DNA of 56,411 nucleotides from a virus: positions 5,196-61,606 of the IMG/VR virus record IMGVR_UViG_3300010389_000014. One strand, 5' to 3'. A program made the translations under genes and the position numbers. This document shows positions 1 to 8,390 of this stretch, piece after piece. The notes beneath the pieces are model-generated. The model had not been told where the DNA came from. It did no database searches and saw only the letters and a program-made list of their open reading frames with translations. The stretch's first letter is position 1. Every line of letters starts with the position of its first letter.

Positions 1-206
1 GAAAGAAGGGGAGTAACGAGCAACTGTGGCTCGGCAGCCTCTCTCAGGGTACGAGAGATAACCTTAGGAAAGAGGATAGGTGCGTCGGGAGACGCAAAAG
101 CCTCGCGAATGGTTACCTTGTTATTCTCATCAAGGTGTCCATTCTCGTTCAACGCGTTTCCCCAAGCCTCAGCTTTATTGAGAAGTTCGTTGATTTCATT
201 GCTCAT
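1..206 (-). CDS. Probable major capsid protein, N-terminal part (runs off left edge)
   Basis: The first 68 residues of a gene that continues beyond the window. The start ATG (206-204) has a strong ribosome site, AGGAGG, 8 nt upstream. The visible protein has an acidic polar start, then a segment reading APILFPKVISRTLREAAEP, which resembles the N-arm of HK97-type capsid proteins of large phages. Position supports the call: it follows protease-scaffold and another virion gene in the same direction. The conserved capsid core lies outside the window, so another virion protein is possible. Confidence 0.6.
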   Translation of the reverse strand, partial: MSNEINELLNKAEAWGNALNENGHLDENNKVTIREAFASPDAPILFPKVISRTLREAAEPQLLVTPLL

Positions 207-239
207 TTTTAGGTTTCCTCCTAATTAATTTCTAACAGA

Positions 240-1007
240 TCAGAGAGTCAGAACGACTCTCATTGCGCCAATAACATTGGTGGTATCGAGGTTTGCACGA
301 ACGCCAAGCTTGTTCTTGAAAGGACCGGTCTTGGTTAGTTCGTATACCTCTGCTAGCGCACCCGGGTCCGAGGGCAGCTGCATGTAAGAAAGAAGTCCGT
401 CATCAAAGTTGGTGGCGAACGTCTCAATCTCAACACACTTACCTACGGCAAGGTACGGATAGTTTGAAACTTCAGTGTCGTTACCGAAGGTCGGAGCCGC
501 AACTGGGCGACCCATGTGGTCCGAAACAACAACGCTACCAACGGTAACATCATCATTGAGGGCCTGAACGATTGGGTACTCTACGTAACCGTGAGTAATC
601 CAGCCAGCACCTTGTGAGGTTCCCTTATCGAATGGACGATAGAGGTCGTACTGGGCGCAACCAATTGGGACAGAGCGAGCTGGCACGGTTACCGTGTCAG
701 TGTTGCTAGAACCTGCAGTAGGCGTAGCACCCGTCTCAAGGCTCACAGTGTCTGAGTCGCCCCAGGCCTGTGAAGCGCTTGTACCGTTAGCCGGAACAAC
801 ACGAGCATCACCGTTAGCGTCTGCAACGACGGAAAGGATGGTGCCCTTTGTAATAACGATCTCGAAACGATCGTCTTCAATATCTGTATACCATGTGGGA
901 AGACCGGGAGCAGGGGTAAGGTAGGCAGATGGTGCGACACCCTCTGAAACTACAAAACGACCTGAACCGTTCTTGCCGTATACTTTACGGAATTGACCTA
1001 GACTCAT
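240..1007 (-). CDS. Virion protein next to capsid gene (decoration or head-fibre candidate)
   Basis: 255 residues, beta-rich, Gly/Thr/Asp-rich, no membrane segment or enzyme motif. It lies between the protease-scaffold gene and the probable capsid gene, 33 bp before the latter, the slot where head decoration, stabilisation or head-fibre proteins are often found. The ATG at 1007 follows an AGGAG-like site. I do not recognise the family; the structural role is inferred from position and composition. Confidence 0.6.
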   Translation of the reverse strand: MSLGQFRKVYGKNGSGRFVVSEGVAPSAYLTPAPGLPTWYTDIEDDRFEIVITKGTILSVVADANGDARVVPANGTSASQAWGDSDTVSLETGATPTAGSSNTDTVTVPARSVPIGCAQYDLYRPFDKGTSQGAGWITHGYVEYPIVQALNDDVTVGSVVVSDHMGRPVAAPTFGNDTEVSNYPYLAVGKCVEIETFATNFDDGLLSYMQLPSDPGALAEVYELTKTGPFKNKLGVRANLDTTNVIGAMRVVLTL

Positions 1008-1026
1008 TTTATGTCTCCTGTATAGA

Positions 1027-1863
1027 TTAGAGCTTTACGCGGCCCATGAATGTGTTGACCATCAGATCTTCGAACTTCTCTTCAACACTTTCTGAATCGC
1101 TTATTTCTTCTTCACCCTCAGTGCGAGCATTTCTCTCATTAAGGGTTTCAGAGGTCATCTCAATTTGAGGCATCCCCTTAGTTTCAGTAGTCACTGTTTT
1201 CATGTGCTTTAGATCATTGAGTGTGTCGACCAAAGAGGATGCGGTTCTATCCATATGCTCTTCGATTGAGGTGTCACGATCTTCTGATTCGACAATGCCA
1301 ACTTCGATCTTGCGATCTACAACCTGCTCCACCAAATGGCGGCGCACAATTGCTTTGAGGCGGGCATTCTCGTCTTTGAGGCTCTCAACAAGTGACTTTA
1401 GCTCTTCAACTGGTGGCTCGACAGAATCTTGGTGCTCTGCGAGTTCCGTATCATCAGCCTGCTCATCTTGCTCGATTACCTCTTCTTCCTCTTCAGAATC
1501 TTCCTTAGCTTCAGCTTCCTCGGTTGCAGAGGTTTCATCTTCCTCTGTTTCCTGGGACTCTTCAGCGAAGGGATCATCTGAATCGGTTTCCTCTTCAGCA
1601 GCTTCTGGTTCAACATCCTCGTTAGCGGCGTCTTCAGTTTCCTCGGCGGTGTCCTCAGCCTCTTCAGCTGTCTCTTCCTCCTCGGTTTCTTCTGACTCCT
1701 CGGCTTGTTCGCCTTCTTCTACTGGTTCGGAATCTGTATCCTCCGAAACCTCATCAGCCTCTTCGGCTTCTTCGGCAGGAGCATCGTTCTCCAGAGATTC
1801 GACGGCAGCAAGAAGATCATCTTCCTGATCTACCTGTGTCTCTTCTGAGACTTGTTTCGACAT
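1027..1863 (-). CDS. Nested scaffold protein from an internal start
   Basis: Within the protease gene and in the same frame there is an ATG at 1863-1861 with a perfect AGGAG (1874-1870) six bases upstream. The resulting 278-residue product starts MSKQVSEETQ and comprises the acidic tract, coiled coil and C-terminal tail without the protease. This is the arrangement of lambda Nu3 inside gene C and of several large phages. The site is seen directly; use of the start is inferred. Confidence 0.6.
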   Translation of the reverse strand: MSKQVSEETQVDQEDDLLAAVESLENDAPAEEAEEADEVSEDTDSEPVEEGEQAEESEETEEEETAEEAEDTAEETEDAANEDVEPEAAEEETDSDDPFAEESQETEEDETSATEEAEAKEDSEEEEEVIEQDEQADDTELAEHQDSVEPPVEELKSLVESLKDENARLKAIVRRHLVEQVVDRKIEVGIVESEDRDTSIEEHMDRTASSLVDTLNDLKHMKTVTTETKGMPQIEMTSETLNERNARTEGEEEISDSESVEEKFEDLMVNTFMGRVKL

Positions 1864-2715
1864 AGGATTCTCCTGTAATTGAATTTCAACCTCGTCATTA
1901 CTTGAATTAGTATCAGAGGTATCGATATTATCAATATTTTCCTTAAGACTTTCCTCAATTGCCATTACGGATAAGTAAGAACCTTTCAGGCCATGATACA
2001 ATGGCATTGCCTGTTTGTTTCTCATATTACCCAAAAGATCGACGTTACCGTTTGATTCAGTAAGCTGCGTAACGTCTTGATTATTAAGATCCATAACAAG
2101 GAAGCTTGCTGTATTAGTCCAATCTGTAGTCGACTCTTGTAATCCCACCTTGACACCTGAACGCTTGTCAGCAGGAGTGTTGACGAAAGAATACTCACGC
2201 CATTCAATCCCGCCCATCATCAGAGATGCAATTTTACCGTTGTAAACTTTGCCCCTCTTGTGCTTGCATGGTGTTTGGGATTCGTTTGCGAAATCTGTTC
2301 CACAGATACTGCATATAGCTTCTTCGACCTTTCCGCCGACAGAACCCGTTAAGTACCTTTGGTCACTAACCCTTTCAATGGCTCCAACATTCGTGATGGC
2401 AGCCTGAAGTTTCACGTAGGGAGTACCGTCTTCCTCTCTCGCCATCTTGGCGCCCATAACGCGGCCAAGTGGATCACTGGTGATGTCATGATTAATTATG
2501 ATGGGCTTAGGATATGGAGTGGTCCAGCTGGGCAGGGAGGCCTCGAGCTGGTTCTCTCTATAGTCGGTGAAGTTCTGCGTTAGACCTTCATGGATTGCGG
2601 CGATCTCAATAATGAGTCCATGGGACTCGGCGAACTCTCCATCCTTAAAGGAATTTAAGCTTTCTGAAATATCTGGAACAGCAAAATGTACTTGTTCCAC
2701 AAAGTTGTAAGCCAT
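1027..2715 (-). CDS. Prohead protease fused to acidic scaffold protein
   Basis: About 562 residues. The first ~220 look like a capsid maturation protease: a segment with SDPLGRVMGAK, then TGSVGGK (likely catalytic Ser), a Cys/His knuckle (CSICG...CKHKRG) and YSFVNTPAD, as in herpes-type phage proteases. Residues ~285-430 are an extremely Glu/Asp-rich tract, followed by a coiled coil (LVESLKDENARLK) and a C-terminal tail ending in FMGRVKL: typical scaffold architecture, with the protease removing the core after assembly. I place the start at 2715 because GGAG precedes that ATG; the same frame extends 30 codons further upstream without such a site. A separate internal start at 1863 probably makes free scaffold. 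Confidence 0.8.
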   Translation of the reverse strand: MAYNFVEQVHFAVPDISESLNSFKDGEFAESHGLIIEIAAIHEGLTQNFTDYRENQLEASLPSWTTPYPKPIIINHDITSDPLGRVMGAKMAREEDGTPYVKLQAAITNVGAIERVSDQRYLTGSVGGKVEEAICSICGTDFANESQTPCKHKRGKVYNGKIASLMMGGIEWREYSFVNTPADKRSGVKVGLQESTTDWTNTASFLVMDLNNQDVTQLTESNGNVDLLGNMRNKQAMPLYHGLKGSYLSVMAIEESLKENIDNIDTSDTNSSNDEVEIQLQENPMSKQVSEETQVDQEDDLLAAVESLENDAPAEEAEEADEVSEDTDSEPVEEGEQAEESEETEEEETAEEAEDTAEETEDAANEDVEPEAAEEETDSDDPFAEESQETEEDETSATEEAEAKEDSEEEEEVIEQDEQADDTELAEHQDSVEPPVEELKSLVESLKDENARLKAIVRRHLVEQVVDRKIEVGIVESEDRDTSIEEHMDRTASSLVDTLNDLKHMKTVTTETKGMPQIEMTSETLNERNARTEGEEEISDSESVEEKFEDLMVNTFMGRVKL

Positions 2716-2782
2716 ATAATATCTCCAAATGATACAAAGGACTACCCTATATAGTAATATAAGCTTGGTGCTATATAAGTTT

Positions 2783-3544
2783 TTATATGAATCTATCGTC
2801 ACCAAACTCTAAATGCTTCGAATACATACCCTTCGACATGATGTGTGGGGCGTTAATATGGGACGCGCTCCAGAGCTGATAACCCGCTCTTCGGCATTCG
2901 TCAGACCAGCCAAGATCCTCGCCCTGCTTATGAAAACGGTAGTTTATATTCTCATACACGGGCTTGTCCATCATCTTTGCTGCCATGATCACATCCGTCT
3001 TAAAGACTGTGCCACGAGGATACTCCGCGTCTCGCAGTGCTCTTACACCTTCTTGACCAGGTAGCCATGTCATTGTGTTCGAAAAGTTGGTACCTGTTGG
3101 AGTCATATACATCCATGGTGATACCGCATCTATATCCTCTCTCTCCGTAAGATCCCACAATTCCTGTATGGTGTTGGGATCCTCCAGAAGGATGTCTGAG
3201 TCCAAAGAGAAGTACTTATCGGGGGCATGGTTTCTGACTCTCTCCAGTAACGAGTTACGGAACTGAATCATGTCATAATAACGAGAGAAGCTCCAGGTCC
3301 TATGGCCCTCTGGGTGAGTCCCATGGTTTGCACGAGGCTCAACTGCCGTATCAAAAATTGCGACCTCTGGATGTTTGGCATGCCAACTATACAACACCTT
3401 ATGTGTTGCATCATCGTCGGGACCTAGCTCGAAGACAAACCCAATATCGGATAGGGGGAAAGTTTGATTCTCTATACACTTGAACCAGTGCGGCAGTATC
3501 CAGTCCCTTTTATAGACTGGGCAGCCAATGATGAGCCTTGCCAT
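2783..3544 (-). CDS. GT-A type glycosyltransferase
   Basis: 253 residues. Starts with a GT-A type strand (MARLIIGCPVYKRDW), has a DxD-like metal/nucleotide-sugar motif in YFSLDSDILLEDP (~residues 111-123), and ends with an H-rich segment (SASHINAPHIMSKGMYSKH). Would transfer a sugar from a nucleotide-sugar donor; in phages such enzymes decorate DNA, virion proteins or host surface glycans. It sits between portal and protease genes, so modification of a capsid or tail protein is a fair guess. Substrate cannot be read from sequence. The AT-rich gap 2716-2782 to the next gene may hold a promoter, but I cannot fix one. Confidence 0.7.
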   Translation of the reverse strand: MARLIIGCPVYKRDWILPHWFKCIENQTFPLSDIGFVFELGPDDDATHKVLYSWHAKHPEVAIFDTAVEPRANHGTHPEGHRTWSFSRYYDMIQFRNSLLERVRNHAPDKYFSLDSDILLEDPNTIQELWDLTEREDIDAVSPWMYMTPTGTNFSNTMTWLPGQEGVRALRDAEYPRGTVFKTDVIMAAKMMDKPVYENINYRFHKQGEDLGWSDECRRAGYQLWSASHINAPHIMSKGMYSKHLEFGDDRFI

Positions 3545-3553
3545 TTCTGTGGC

Positions 3554-3889
3554 TCAGGCTTTATCTGGAGTTTCGTCTTCTGGTGTATCTTCCGCGTCTT
3601 TGGCGGTCGACTTCGGGGCTGACTTCTTCGTGGCCTTCTTGGCCGGAGTCGCCACCTTGGTAGATTCTGCAGCACGAACTTCTTCACGCACAGCGTCTAT
3701 CTTCTCGTTCAGATGAAAGATCTCATTGTTGAGTTCTGTCACAAGATAGACGGCATACTCGAGTGCCAATCTGTTTTGACCATTGTCCACTGCCTCAATA
3801 AAGCCAGAAAACTTATCGTCCTGAAGCGGATAAGTCGAGGGAGAAACAGTCGTTTTCTTTCTAACGCTATCTTTTAGTTGTATCGTCAT
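3554..3889 (-). CDS. Small protein with basic Ala/Lys/Pro tail
   Basis: 111 residues. An N-terminal helical part (~residues 25-70, heptad-like, EYAVYLVTELNNEIFHLNEK) is followed by a low-complexity Lys/Ala/Pro stretch (ATPAKKATKKSAPKS) and an acidic end. Overlaps the portal stop by 4 bp (ATGA), so translation is coupled. Unknown function; probably a virion or assembly protein. Coiled coil plus flexible tail would suit a linker or chaperone. Confidence 0.6.
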   Translation of the reverse strand: MTIQLKDSVRKKTTVSPSTYPLQDDKFSGFIEAVDNGQNRLALEYAVYLVTELNNEIFHLNEKIDAVREEVRAAESTKVATPAKKATKKSAPKSTAKDAEDTPEDETPDKA

Positions 3890-5499
3890 ATCATATCCTT
3901 ATCATTTAACATATCGTCTTCTTCGACATCGTCAAGAAGATCTATAATTTCATTCTCCATTATACCACGAGAACCGTCAGAACGCCTAATATTTGGCGAG
4001 GTTCTTGTTCCGTGTTGATTTCGGGGCCTCATAACATTATCTGCACCCTTGGACTTGAGTGGCCTTCTGGGCGACCCCGTCGACGGCATCTTGTCAGCCG
4101 TTGAAGACTTACCTTCTCCGCCTTCATTTTGTGCAGGCTCAAGACGCGCCTGTATCGCCGCCAACGTTTGCGACTCATCCAGTTCCGGCTTAAGCTTCAA
4201 TTCGAGTCGAGCCTCATGAACATCGATGATATTAGCGGTAAACTTCTGTATTGTATGTGTTTCGGATTTAACCAATGTATCAACATCAATCTCATTGAAC
4301 CGGAAATCACAGCGATCAGAATCAGAGGAAATCCTGGGATTTACAAATGGATCGTATCCACCTTCCCACAATAGTTCGTTGAAGATCGCAAACCTTATGT
4401 TCTCAGCCACCAGCCTTTGACGGTGCTTGATTTTATCGTAAAGTGCCGCATCCAGTCTGTCAGTAACGGAACGGTTACCACCTTCTGCACTCATGCCCAG
4501 GTGGTGAGGGAAGATACCGAGACCGATAGCTACCCTTTCCTTGAAGTGACTCAGGTACGGAGCTGCATCGAGAATGCTCTCTTGACCGCCGATTATCTGC
4601 AAGTCGTGATGATGAGGCATGATGAGTCCACCTTCTGTGCGCAACTCAGAAAGCTCCACCTCAGCTTCATCTATGTCCTGCTTTGATGCTGGCCGGTCAT
4701 CTGTGCCTATCTTGTAAGTGTAGAGAGGGAACAGCTCTCTATGGACCAGGTTCTGAATGTCCTCTTCCATTTGGCGCAGACCGACAATATCTTCCAGTGA
4801 CGCCGTAACAAACGGAGTGCCAAAAGCTCGTCCGGGCTTACGGTCCATATGGAGATGAATGATGTCTTCAGCTCGCCACGAGGGCATTGTACTTTTAGGG
4901 CTAAATGGCGACTCGGCCAAAGAAGTGTTTTGACGGTACTTCGTTATCTTGTTGTTACGTGTACGAAATATCTCAATTGTCTCCGTTGGAAGGATATAGT
5001 AACCAGCTATCGGTGGCCTGCCTTCGGGCGAACGCAGCTTACCCGGGAAATACGGAGTAATGTCTCCTCTTGCTTTAGCAATGAAAACGTTCCCCATCTT
5101 GATGTACTGATCAATGGCTTCCTCTAGGAACTCCTGGAAAGGTCGGTCCATTGCAACCTCTAAGAAGTCGATCCTTTGCCAAAGGTAGTCGACAGCTTCT
5201 GGGTTCTCACTTGTGATCTCCCACCCCTGCTTCCAGAAGAGTTCTCTATATTTTGCGAATGCCTGCTTTGCATAACCGTCCGTATCAACAGCACGGTTGA
5301 TAATAGACAGGTCTTCTTCAGGTGACTCAAATGAGTTCTGCCGCGCTCCGGAAAAAGAAAGGGGGTGTTGGTTTCTACCAAGACCAAGAGAAAAGACCCT
5401 CATGAGTCTTCCAATCTCTTTCTGCTCTTCCGGATCAAGGTTCTCTAAAAGATCGCTACCTGAGGAACTCCTGAAAGGTAAGTAGTCTGTAAAACCCAT
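3886..5499 (-). CDS. Portal protein
   Basis: 537 residues. Portal-type layout: N-terminal region with INRAVDTDGYAKQAFAKYRE, a wing/stem region with an IKMGNVFIAKARG strand, DIIHLHMDRKPGRAFGTPF (typical in phage portals before the helical core), then the long helical part with VAIGLGIFPHHLGMSAEGGNRS. The C-terminal ~110 residues are charged and probably disordered. Forms the dodecameric channel at one capsid vertex through which terminase packs DNA. Ribosome site AGGGG lies 5-6 bases before the ATG. Unusually, tail genes lie between it and the terminase. Confidence 0.85.
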   Translation of the reverse strand: MGFTDYLPFRSSSGSDLLENLDPEEQKEIGRLMRVFSLGLGRNQHPLSFSGARQNSFESPEEDLSIINRAVDTDGYAKQAFAKYRELFWKQGWEITSENPEAVDYLWQRIDFLEVAMDRPFQEFLEEAIDQYIKMGNVFIAKARGDITPYFPGKLRSPEGRPPIAGYYILPTETIEIFRTRNNKITKYRQNTSLAESPFSPKSTMPSWRAEDIIHLHMDRKPGRAFGTPFVTASLEDIVGLRQMEEDIQNLVHRELFPLYTYKIGTDDRPASKQDIDEAEVELSELRTEGGLIMPHHHDLQIIGGQESILDAAPYLSHFKERVAIGLGIFPHHLGMSAEGGNRSVTDRLDAALYDKIKHRQRLVAENIRFAIFNELLWEGGYDPFVNPRISSDSDRCDFRFNEIDVDTLVKSETHTIQKFTANIIDVHEARLELKLKPELDESQTLAAIQARLEPAQNEGGEGKSSTADKMPSTGSPRRPLKSKGADNVMRPRNQHGTRTSPNIRRSDGSRGIMENEIIDLLDDVEEDDMLNDKDMI

Positions 5500-5543
5500 A
5501 AAAACCCCTATAAAAAAGTGTGGCTACCGTAGGTATAGTAACA

Positions 5544-5750
5544 TCAGTCTTCAGACTCTGAATCTTCTTCGTTTTTTATACGTTGGGCTTCTTCGAGAGC
5601 TGCGGCTAGCTTTGAATTTGCTTCTTGAACCTGTATAAATCTTGCCGTGATCATTGTGAGTTCAAAGTTCAGGGAGCTGATTCTCTCTTGCTGAGCGCTG
5701 ATTACAGACTGGGCGCTTATCTCGTTCTGGTTATTGGGCTCCTCACTCAT
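5544..5750 (-). CDS. Small coiled-coil protein
   Basis: 68 residues, almost wholly a predicted coiled coil (ISAQQERISSLNFELTMITA...LAAALEEAQR) with an acidic end. Overlaps the preceding gene by 8 bp, suggesting translational coupling. Unknown function; next to the portal gene, so possibly an assembly factor. Confidence 0.5.
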   Translation of the reverse strand: MSEEPNNQNEISAQSVISAQQERISSLNFELTMITARFIQVQEANSKLAAALEEAQRIKNEEDSESED

Positions 5751-5913
5751 CTTCTGCTTCTCCCATAACCCTACTAAGGATGCTGACCTTTACTGTTTCA
5801 AGCCAAAAAACTGCTTCTTCTGGCGAAAGTGTCGTATCAAAACCAAACTGGCCATCATTGACAAAAATCGAAAAGACTGGTCCATCGGTATTTTCTGCGT
5901 TTTCTTCTGACAT
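5743..5913 (-). CDS. Small acidic protein upstream of portal cluster
   Basis: 56 residues, acidic. The ATG at 5913 has TTTGGAG six bases upstream, so I prefer it to a TTG four codons earlier. It is the first gene after the promoter at 5959-5987 and the first intact gene after the foreign fibre block. No family recognised. Confidence 0.5.
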   Translation of the reverse strand: MSEENAENTDGPVFSIFVNDGQFGFDTTLSPEEAVFWLETVKVSILSRVMGEAEDE

Positions 5914-5958
5914 CTTATTCTCCAAACGTATATAAATTTACAACTGCCTTAAACTATG

Positions 5959-5987
5959 AGTATATCATTGCATACGACCAAATACAA
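5959..5987 (-). promoter_or_regulatory. Sigma-70-like promoter for portal-to-capsid genes
   Basis: On the minus strand: -35 TTGTAT (5987-5982), exactly 17 bases, -10 TATACT (5964-5959). It lies just before the small gene at 5743-5913 and would drive portal, protease and capsid genes separately from the tail genes upstream. Confidence 0.5.
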
Positions 5988-6035
5988 ACTGCTTTGGGGT
6001 TCGCTACCTGTTTTTCTCGTTCCAGCCTTTGAATT

Positions 6036-6371
6036 TTATTTCGCTTCTAATTCTGCTATTCTTTGCGCTAAAGCTTGGACTGCGCCAACTAAATCTGTAG
6101 TGATAACATTCCACTTAATATTTGTAGGCACAACGTCATCGAGAGTCAGTCCTAGTTCTTTGATCTCTTCTGGTCCCAAGTGATTGTTGTCATCGTGCCC
6201 GCCCGGTCGCTCCCAACCTAGTAGCTGAGCTTCTGGATACACATCCTCAGCAACAAGGCCTTCAAATTCTTCGAATTCGCCAAGCTCTCCAGCATGTTCT
6301 CGTAAGGGAACATATTCTTTGATGTAATTGTATGTCACTGGACTTAGAGAAAGAATCCGGTTCAGCGACAC
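6036..6371 (-). pseudogene. Orphan fibre C-terminus: S74 intramolecular chaperone remnant
   Basis: 111 codons open on the minus strand. Segments LSLSPVTYNY, EFEGLVAEDVYPEAQL and ITTDLVGAVQALAQRIAELEAK match the end of phage tail-spike/fibre chaperone domains (peptidase S74 type), which normally finish a long fibre. Here there is no fibre upstream: the frame begins at a GTG without a ribosome site, next to foreign GC-rich DNA. The DNA is AT-rich like the phage backbone. I read it as the original fibre C-terminus, disconnected when a new fibre tip and lysin were recombined in. Confidence 0.65.
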
Positions 6372-7093
6372 AGGGGAGGGGAGGGTGCGGATATTTTGTT
6401 TATGAGCCCGTTGCGATGTAGCATCGTAAAAAATCGTAGTAATAACACCAAGCTGGGTGGTATTAGCAAGATTGATCGACGAGTTAGACGCGTTGACAGC
6501 AAGACCCCAGCGACGTGCTTGTCCTTTGCTGGGCTGTCGGTGATGTCGATGGGGGCCTCTCCGCCGACGATGAACACCTGGCCGAGATCGGGTCCGTAGA
6601 CGTCAACGATGATGAGCATTTCCCCTCCTGGGGTGTTGGTGGTGACTGGATCAGACGGGTCATGGAACCAGCCCGAGAGGTTGCGTGGCTGGAGGTGCCA
6701 ACTCTCCGAAGGCACGGTGCGTGCCAGCCCGTACTTGGGGGCAACGCGATCGAAGATAGCTGCTCGACTCTTGTTCGACATCCACCAGGGCTTGGTGGTG
6801 TCGATGGCGTAGCCCCAGCCGTCCTCCTGCTGCATGTGCCAGCTGCCGCGTGCGGTCCAGCCTTCGTCGGTGGTGCCGATCACACGGTCAGGGTTGGCGG
6901 CGAGGTTGTAGCCGACAATGCGGCGTATCCATCCGATGTACAGCCGACGTTGGTGATCTTGGGTGCGGACACCCGAGCCGATCTTGAAGCGGCCGGCGAT
7001 TTCCGGGTCAGCGAAGAAGCGCGCGAGGCGCACACGGAACTGGGGATGGAGCAAGCCGATGTTGACGCTGGCGTTCTTTGTTGGGAGGTTCAC
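6362..7093 (-). CDS. M15-type D,D/L,D-peptidase (endolysin or tail lysin), C-terminus altered
   Basis: 243 codons from GTG at 7093, which overlaps the preceding stop (GTGA) and has GAGGAC upstream. Zn-peptidase motifs of the VanY/M15 family: GSGVRTQDHQ, then GSWHMQQEDGWGYAID (the SxHxxGxAxD-like motif) and VPSESWHLQP (ExWH). Would cut peptidoglycan peptides, for lysis or entry. After ~residue 205 the composition flips from GC-rich to AT-rich at about 6480 and the reading turns into an improbable Leu/Arg/Ser tail, so the native end is lost. The catalytic domain seems complete. Part of the foreign fibre block. Confidence 0.7.
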   Translation of the reverse strand: MNLPTKNASVNIGLLHPQFRVRLARFFADPEIAGRFKIGSGVRTQDHQRRLYIGWIRRIVGYNLAANPDRVIGTTDEGWTARGSWHMQQEDGWGYAIDTTKPWWMSNKSRAAIFDRVAPKYGLARTVPSESWHLQPRNLSGWFHDPSDPVTTNTPGGEMLIIVDVYGPDLGQVFIVGGEAPIDITDSPAKDKHVAGVLLSTRLTRRSILLIPPSLVLLLRFFTMLHRNGLINKISAPSPPLCR

Positions 7094-8390
7094 TTCGTCC
7101 TCGACTTCTTGATCGCGTCGCGCAGTGCGCGCTCCGAATTCTCGACAGCTGCGACACCCTTCGCTACCACATCCGGGTGGTTCATCTTGATCCACGTGAA
7201 CACGTCACTCGGGTTGATCTGGATGTCGGGTTCGTTCTCGTCCATAGTACGAGCCTACGTCATAGGGTCAGAGGTTTGCGGCTTCTAGGCGTCGCTCGAG
7301 TTCCTGAACCGCGGAGATCAGCACCGGGATCAACTCCCCCTGCCGAAGACCCTTGGTCTTGCGCCTGGTGTCGGTCTCGATGTAGAGGGCGTGATCAGAT
7401 GGATCGTGACCCAGCTTGCGTAGCGCTTGAGCGACCTGCTGGGCGGAGAGGAACTGGTGGCTACGGCTGCCGTCCTTCCACCGGCCGGTGAACGGCTTGA
7501 GTTCCCGAAGGAAATCGAGGCCCAGACTCTCTCCGAGGTTCTCCTTGTCCCGCATGTCCGAGGTCTGGATCGTGGCGTTCGTGGCGTAGACGTCATCCCA
7601 CCGGTTTGAGGCGCCACCACAGTCCGCCACGTTGTCGTTGCGAGGCTTGAAGCCGGACGTCTGCATCAGGTAGCCGTGGCTCGACGAGTTGACGGCGTTG
7701 GCGGGGCCCGGGTTGTTGCCGTTGATGACGAACTCCAGATACATGCCGCCGTCGGAGTCGTTGACGTAGGTTTCGGATGCCACGCCAACGATGGCGGCCA
7801 GGGCCTTGGGGTTCTCGGTGGTGAACGCAGAATCGGTCGATCCGAAGACGATGGGCGGGGTGTACTTAGAGCTGATGTTCATGCCGTTGGCGCTCAGCAA
7901 CAGCGAGTCGTCTTCGACCACCACGTAGGGTGTGCCGCTCCCGCCGTTCTTGATCCAAATGCGGCCGTCGTTAGTGGAGATATCGCCACCCGAGACGAGC
8001 ATGCTCCCTGTGAGATTGACCTCGTTCATCACGACATCGCCGGTAGCCGAGTCGATCGAGAACGGCGCGGTCGCCTTGTTGGCGACGTTCGTTCCGACCC
8101 AGACATCGCCGTCGCTGTCCACATGGAAACTGGCGGCGGTGGTCTGGTCGGGGATGTGGATGTCCCCAGCTTCGATCGTGCCGCTGAACGTGCCGACAGT
8201 GAAGTTCACCGTGCCAGCCGACGAGATGTACGGGTCGCCGTCGATCCCGGCCTGCACATAGGAACCAGCATCGCCCCACCACATGTTGCCGTCAGCGTCC
8301 ACATGCCATGAGTTCGCATCGGTGCCACCGATGTCGATGGCCGAAGCCTCCAGCACACCCGAGAAGGTGCCGCCAGAAGAATCAAGCACG
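6480..8390. mobile_element. GC-rich recombinant block (fibre tip, small gene, peptidase)
   Basis: From about 6480 to about 8390 the DNA is much richer in G and C, and uses codons such as GCG, CGG and GTG more than the flanking tail genes. The right junction lies inside the fibre gene and stays in frame; the left junction cuts the peptidase C-terminus and leaves an orphan S74 domain. No inverted repeats or transposase seen, so this looks like illegitimate or homologous recombination between phages, not a transposon. Boundaries are approximate. Confidence 0.6.
7090..7245 (-). CDS. Small protein between fibre and peptidase genes
   Basis: 51 residues, start ATG at 7245, stop overlapping the peptidase GTG by 4 bp. 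Charged and helical (VAAVENSERALRDAIKKSR). GC-rich like its neighbours, so carried in with the foreign block. Family not recognised; a lysis accessory role is possible from position. Confidence 0.5.
   Translation of the reverse strand: MDENEPDIQINPSDVFTWIKMNHPDVVAKGVAAVENSERALRDAIKKSRTK

Noticed and set aside
1202-1828. 208-codon plus frame rich in Ser
   Set aside because: It is the antisense of the Glu-rich scaffold region (GAA/GAG read backwards as Ser codons).
6515-7288. 257-codon plus frame opposite the peptidase
   Set aside because: A GC-rich shadow; the minus strand has peptidase motifs.
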